Positions 62,694-64,000 of a stretch of DNA of 64,000 nucleotides are shown one piece after another. A program made the translations under genes and the position numbers. Source of the DNA: Parvularcula lutaonensis (GTDB lineage Bacteria; Pseudomonadota; Alphaproteobacteria; Caulobacterales; Parvularculaceae); contig NZ_BMXU01000002.1 in NCBI RefSeq assembly GCF_014651915.1, positions 873,507 through 937,506 on the forward strand, read 5' to 3'. The notes beneath the pieces are model-generated. The model made no database searches and was not told the origin of the DNA. It saw only the letters and a program-made list of their open reading frames with translations. The stretch's first letter is position 1, and each line of letters starts with the position of its first letter.

Positions 62694-64000
62694 ATGAGCG
62701 CAGATCCCGAGAAGCTTCTCACCGCCCTCCTCGACAAAGCCAAAGCCCAAGGCGCCGATGCCGCCGATGCTTTGCTCTACAAAAGCCTGTCGTCCAACGT
62801 GTCCGTGCGCTTGGGCGAAACAGAGGAGGTTGAACGGTCGGAGAACCAGGACCTCGGCCTGCGGGTCTTCATCGGCGACAAGCAGGCGTCGGTGAGCTCG
62901 ACGAACTTCCGGGAGGATGCCCTCGACACGCTGGTCGAGCGGGTCGTGCAGATGGCACGGCTCGCACCGTCCGACCCCTATGCCGGCCTCGCCCCCGAGG
63001 ACCGGCTGGCCAAGCCGCCCTTCCCCGACCTCGATCTCTCCGATGGCTACGAGCCGACGACGGAAGAGCTGACCGAGCGGGCCAAGGCCTGCGAGGATGC
63101 GGCGCGTGCAGTGGAAGGCGTCACCAACTCCTCCGGAGCCGGAGCATCGGTTTCGGCAGGCGAAAGCTTCTTCGCCACGTCGCACGGTTTTTTTGGCCGC
63201 AAGCACGGCGGTTCGCATTCGGTCGGCGTCTCCGTCCTCGCTGGTGAAGGCACGGCGATGGAGCGGGACTATGAGAGCGATGCGGCGGTGCACTTATCCG
63301 ATCTGCGTGATCCTCGCGATGTCGGGCGAGAGGCGGGCGAGCGCACTGTGAGGCGCCTCAACCCGCGGAAAATGAAGTCCCAGCAGGCTCCGGTCATTTT
63401 CGAGCAGCGGCTGGCCGCCTCCCTGCTGGGTCCGCTGGCGAGCGCGGCCAATGGCGCGGCAATCGCGCGGAGGACCTCGTTCCTGCTGGACAAACTCGGC
63501 GAGCGCCTCTTCCCCGAGACCATCATCGTCCGGGATGACCCGCTGCGGAAACGGGGCTTCGGCTCGAAGCCCTTCGATGGCGAAGGCGTGACCTGCGAGC
63601 CCTTCGACCTGATCGACAAGGGTGTCCTGACCCAGTGGTACCTCAACTCTGCCCAGGCGCGGCAGCTCGGTCTCGAGACCAATGGCCGGGCCCGGCGCGG
63701 AACAGGCGGTGCGCCCTCCTCCGGGCCGTCGAACCTCGACCTCCTGCCAGGAACCAAGTCTCCGGAAGAGCTGATAAGGGATGCGGGCAATGGTCTCCTT
63801 GTCACCGATATGTTCGGGCCCCAAATTAATGGAAATACGGGCGATTATTCTGTCGGTTGCTCAGGCTTTGCCATTGAGAATGGAGAGATCGCCTATCCCG
63901 TCAGCGAGATCACCATCGCCGGAAACCTCCTCGACATGTGGGGTTCGATCACTGCCGGGAACGACCTCAAGCGCAAGGGTTCGGTCAACGCGCCGACCCT
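62694..64000 (+). CDS. pmbA: Modulator of DNA gyrase / metallopeptidase partner PmbA (TldE), 3' end cut off
   Basis: Reads from ATG at 62694 to the window end (about 435 residues without a stop, just short of the family's 450). It is absent from simple ORF lists because it runs off the edge. Family segments: VERSENQDLGLRVFIGDKQASVS, DGEGVTCEPFDLIDKGVLTQWYLNSAQARQLGLETNG, and YSVGCSGFAIENGEIAYPVSEITIAGNLLDMW. No HExxH is seen, as expected for the TldE/PmbA partner of TldD. Divergent from gcvT with the riboswitch leader between. Confidence 0.93.
   Translation, partial: MSADPEKLLTALLDKAKAQGADAADALLYKSLSSNVSVRLGETEEVERSENQDLGLRVFIGDKQASVSSTNFREDALDTLVERVVQMARLAPSDPYAGLAPEDRLAKPPFPDLDLSDGYEPTTEELTERAKACEDAARAVEGVTNSSGAGASVSAGESFFATSHGFFGRKHGGSHSVGVSVLAGEGTAMERDYESDAAVHLSDLRDPRDVGREAGERTVRRLNPRKMKSQQAPVIFEQRLAASLLGPLASAANGAAIARRTSFLLDKLGERLFPETIIVRDDPLRKRGFGSKPFDGEGVTCEPFDLIDKGVLTQWYLNSAQARQLGLETNGRARRGTGGAPSSGPSNLDLLPGTKSPEELIRDAGNGLLVTDMFGPQINGNTGDYSVGCSGFAIENGEIAYPVSEITIAGNLLDMWGSITAGNDLKRKGSVNAPT

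Overview
The window reads as ordinary chromosome of a free-living, GC-rich alphaproteobacterium of the Caulobacterales, Hyphomonadaceae or Parvularculaceae type. The evidence is a DivK-PleD pair, an RcdA (DUF1465) gene, the alphaproteobacterial series murA-DUF2948-hisD-UPF0262-phosphatase-infA-maf-rng-yacG, a UrcA protein, and a split gcvPA/gcvPB. I see no plasmid, phage, transposase or CRISPR signature. Genes are packed, with many 1 to 4 base start/stop overlaps, so much of the window is probably transcribed as operons.

Layout. 1-5374: outer-membrane and lipid A block (bamA end, skp, lpxD, fabZ, lpxA, lpxI, lpxB). 5324-7059, minus strand: RidA-like protein and DNA polymerase IV. 7180-8961: cell-cycle regulators divK and pleD. 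9076-12580, minus strand: glnA, then plsY, pyrB and ruvX. 12570-17058: a secreted metallopeptidase and gatC-X-gatA-gatB. 17068-20726, minus strand: two tiny coiled-coil ORFs, rsmA, pdxA and surA. 20811-25359: quinone oxidoreductase, then a divergent hybrid histidine kinase coupled to a PstS-like binding protein, then rcdA. 25452-31463: two acyl-CoA dehydrogenases and a thiolase on the plus strand, interleaved with a flavoprotein, a GIY-YIG remnant and a degenerate LytM lipoprotein on the minus strand. 31499-32983: an orphan membrane-fusion protein and a DUF2147 protein. 33093-41889: hisG, a tRNA-Thr, and the long murA to yacG housekeeping run. 41886-46830: a GH42 beta-galactosidase, a MazG-like protein, an AIM24 protein, a VWA protein and an AT-richer membrane protein. 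46831-47543 is gene-free and full of inverted repeats. 47544-48914: der. 48960-57015: a ten-gene Mrp/Mbh-type cation antiporter operon. 57208-57495: a small lipoprotein. 57582-62605: the glycine cleavage operon behind a tandem glycine riboswitch, with two small membrane ORFs inside it. 62694 to the end: pmbA/tldE.

Functional picture: envelope biogenesis (BamA, Skp, SurA, LpxDAIB, PlsY, MurA, LytM protein), cell-cycle signalling (DivK, PleD, RcdA), translation (GatCAB, IF-1, RsmA, Der, tRNA-Thr), one-carbon and nitrogen metabolism (Gcv, GlnA), fatty acid beta-oxidation, and ion homeostasis. The least ordinary parts are the Mrp/Mbh-like operon with three antiporter-like subunits and a MrpC carrying a long His-rich insert, the tandem small membrane ORFs inside the gcv operon, the two small coiled-coil ORFs near gatB, and the histidine kinase fused in operon to a periplasmic binding protein. 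No clearly new defence or mobile system was found.
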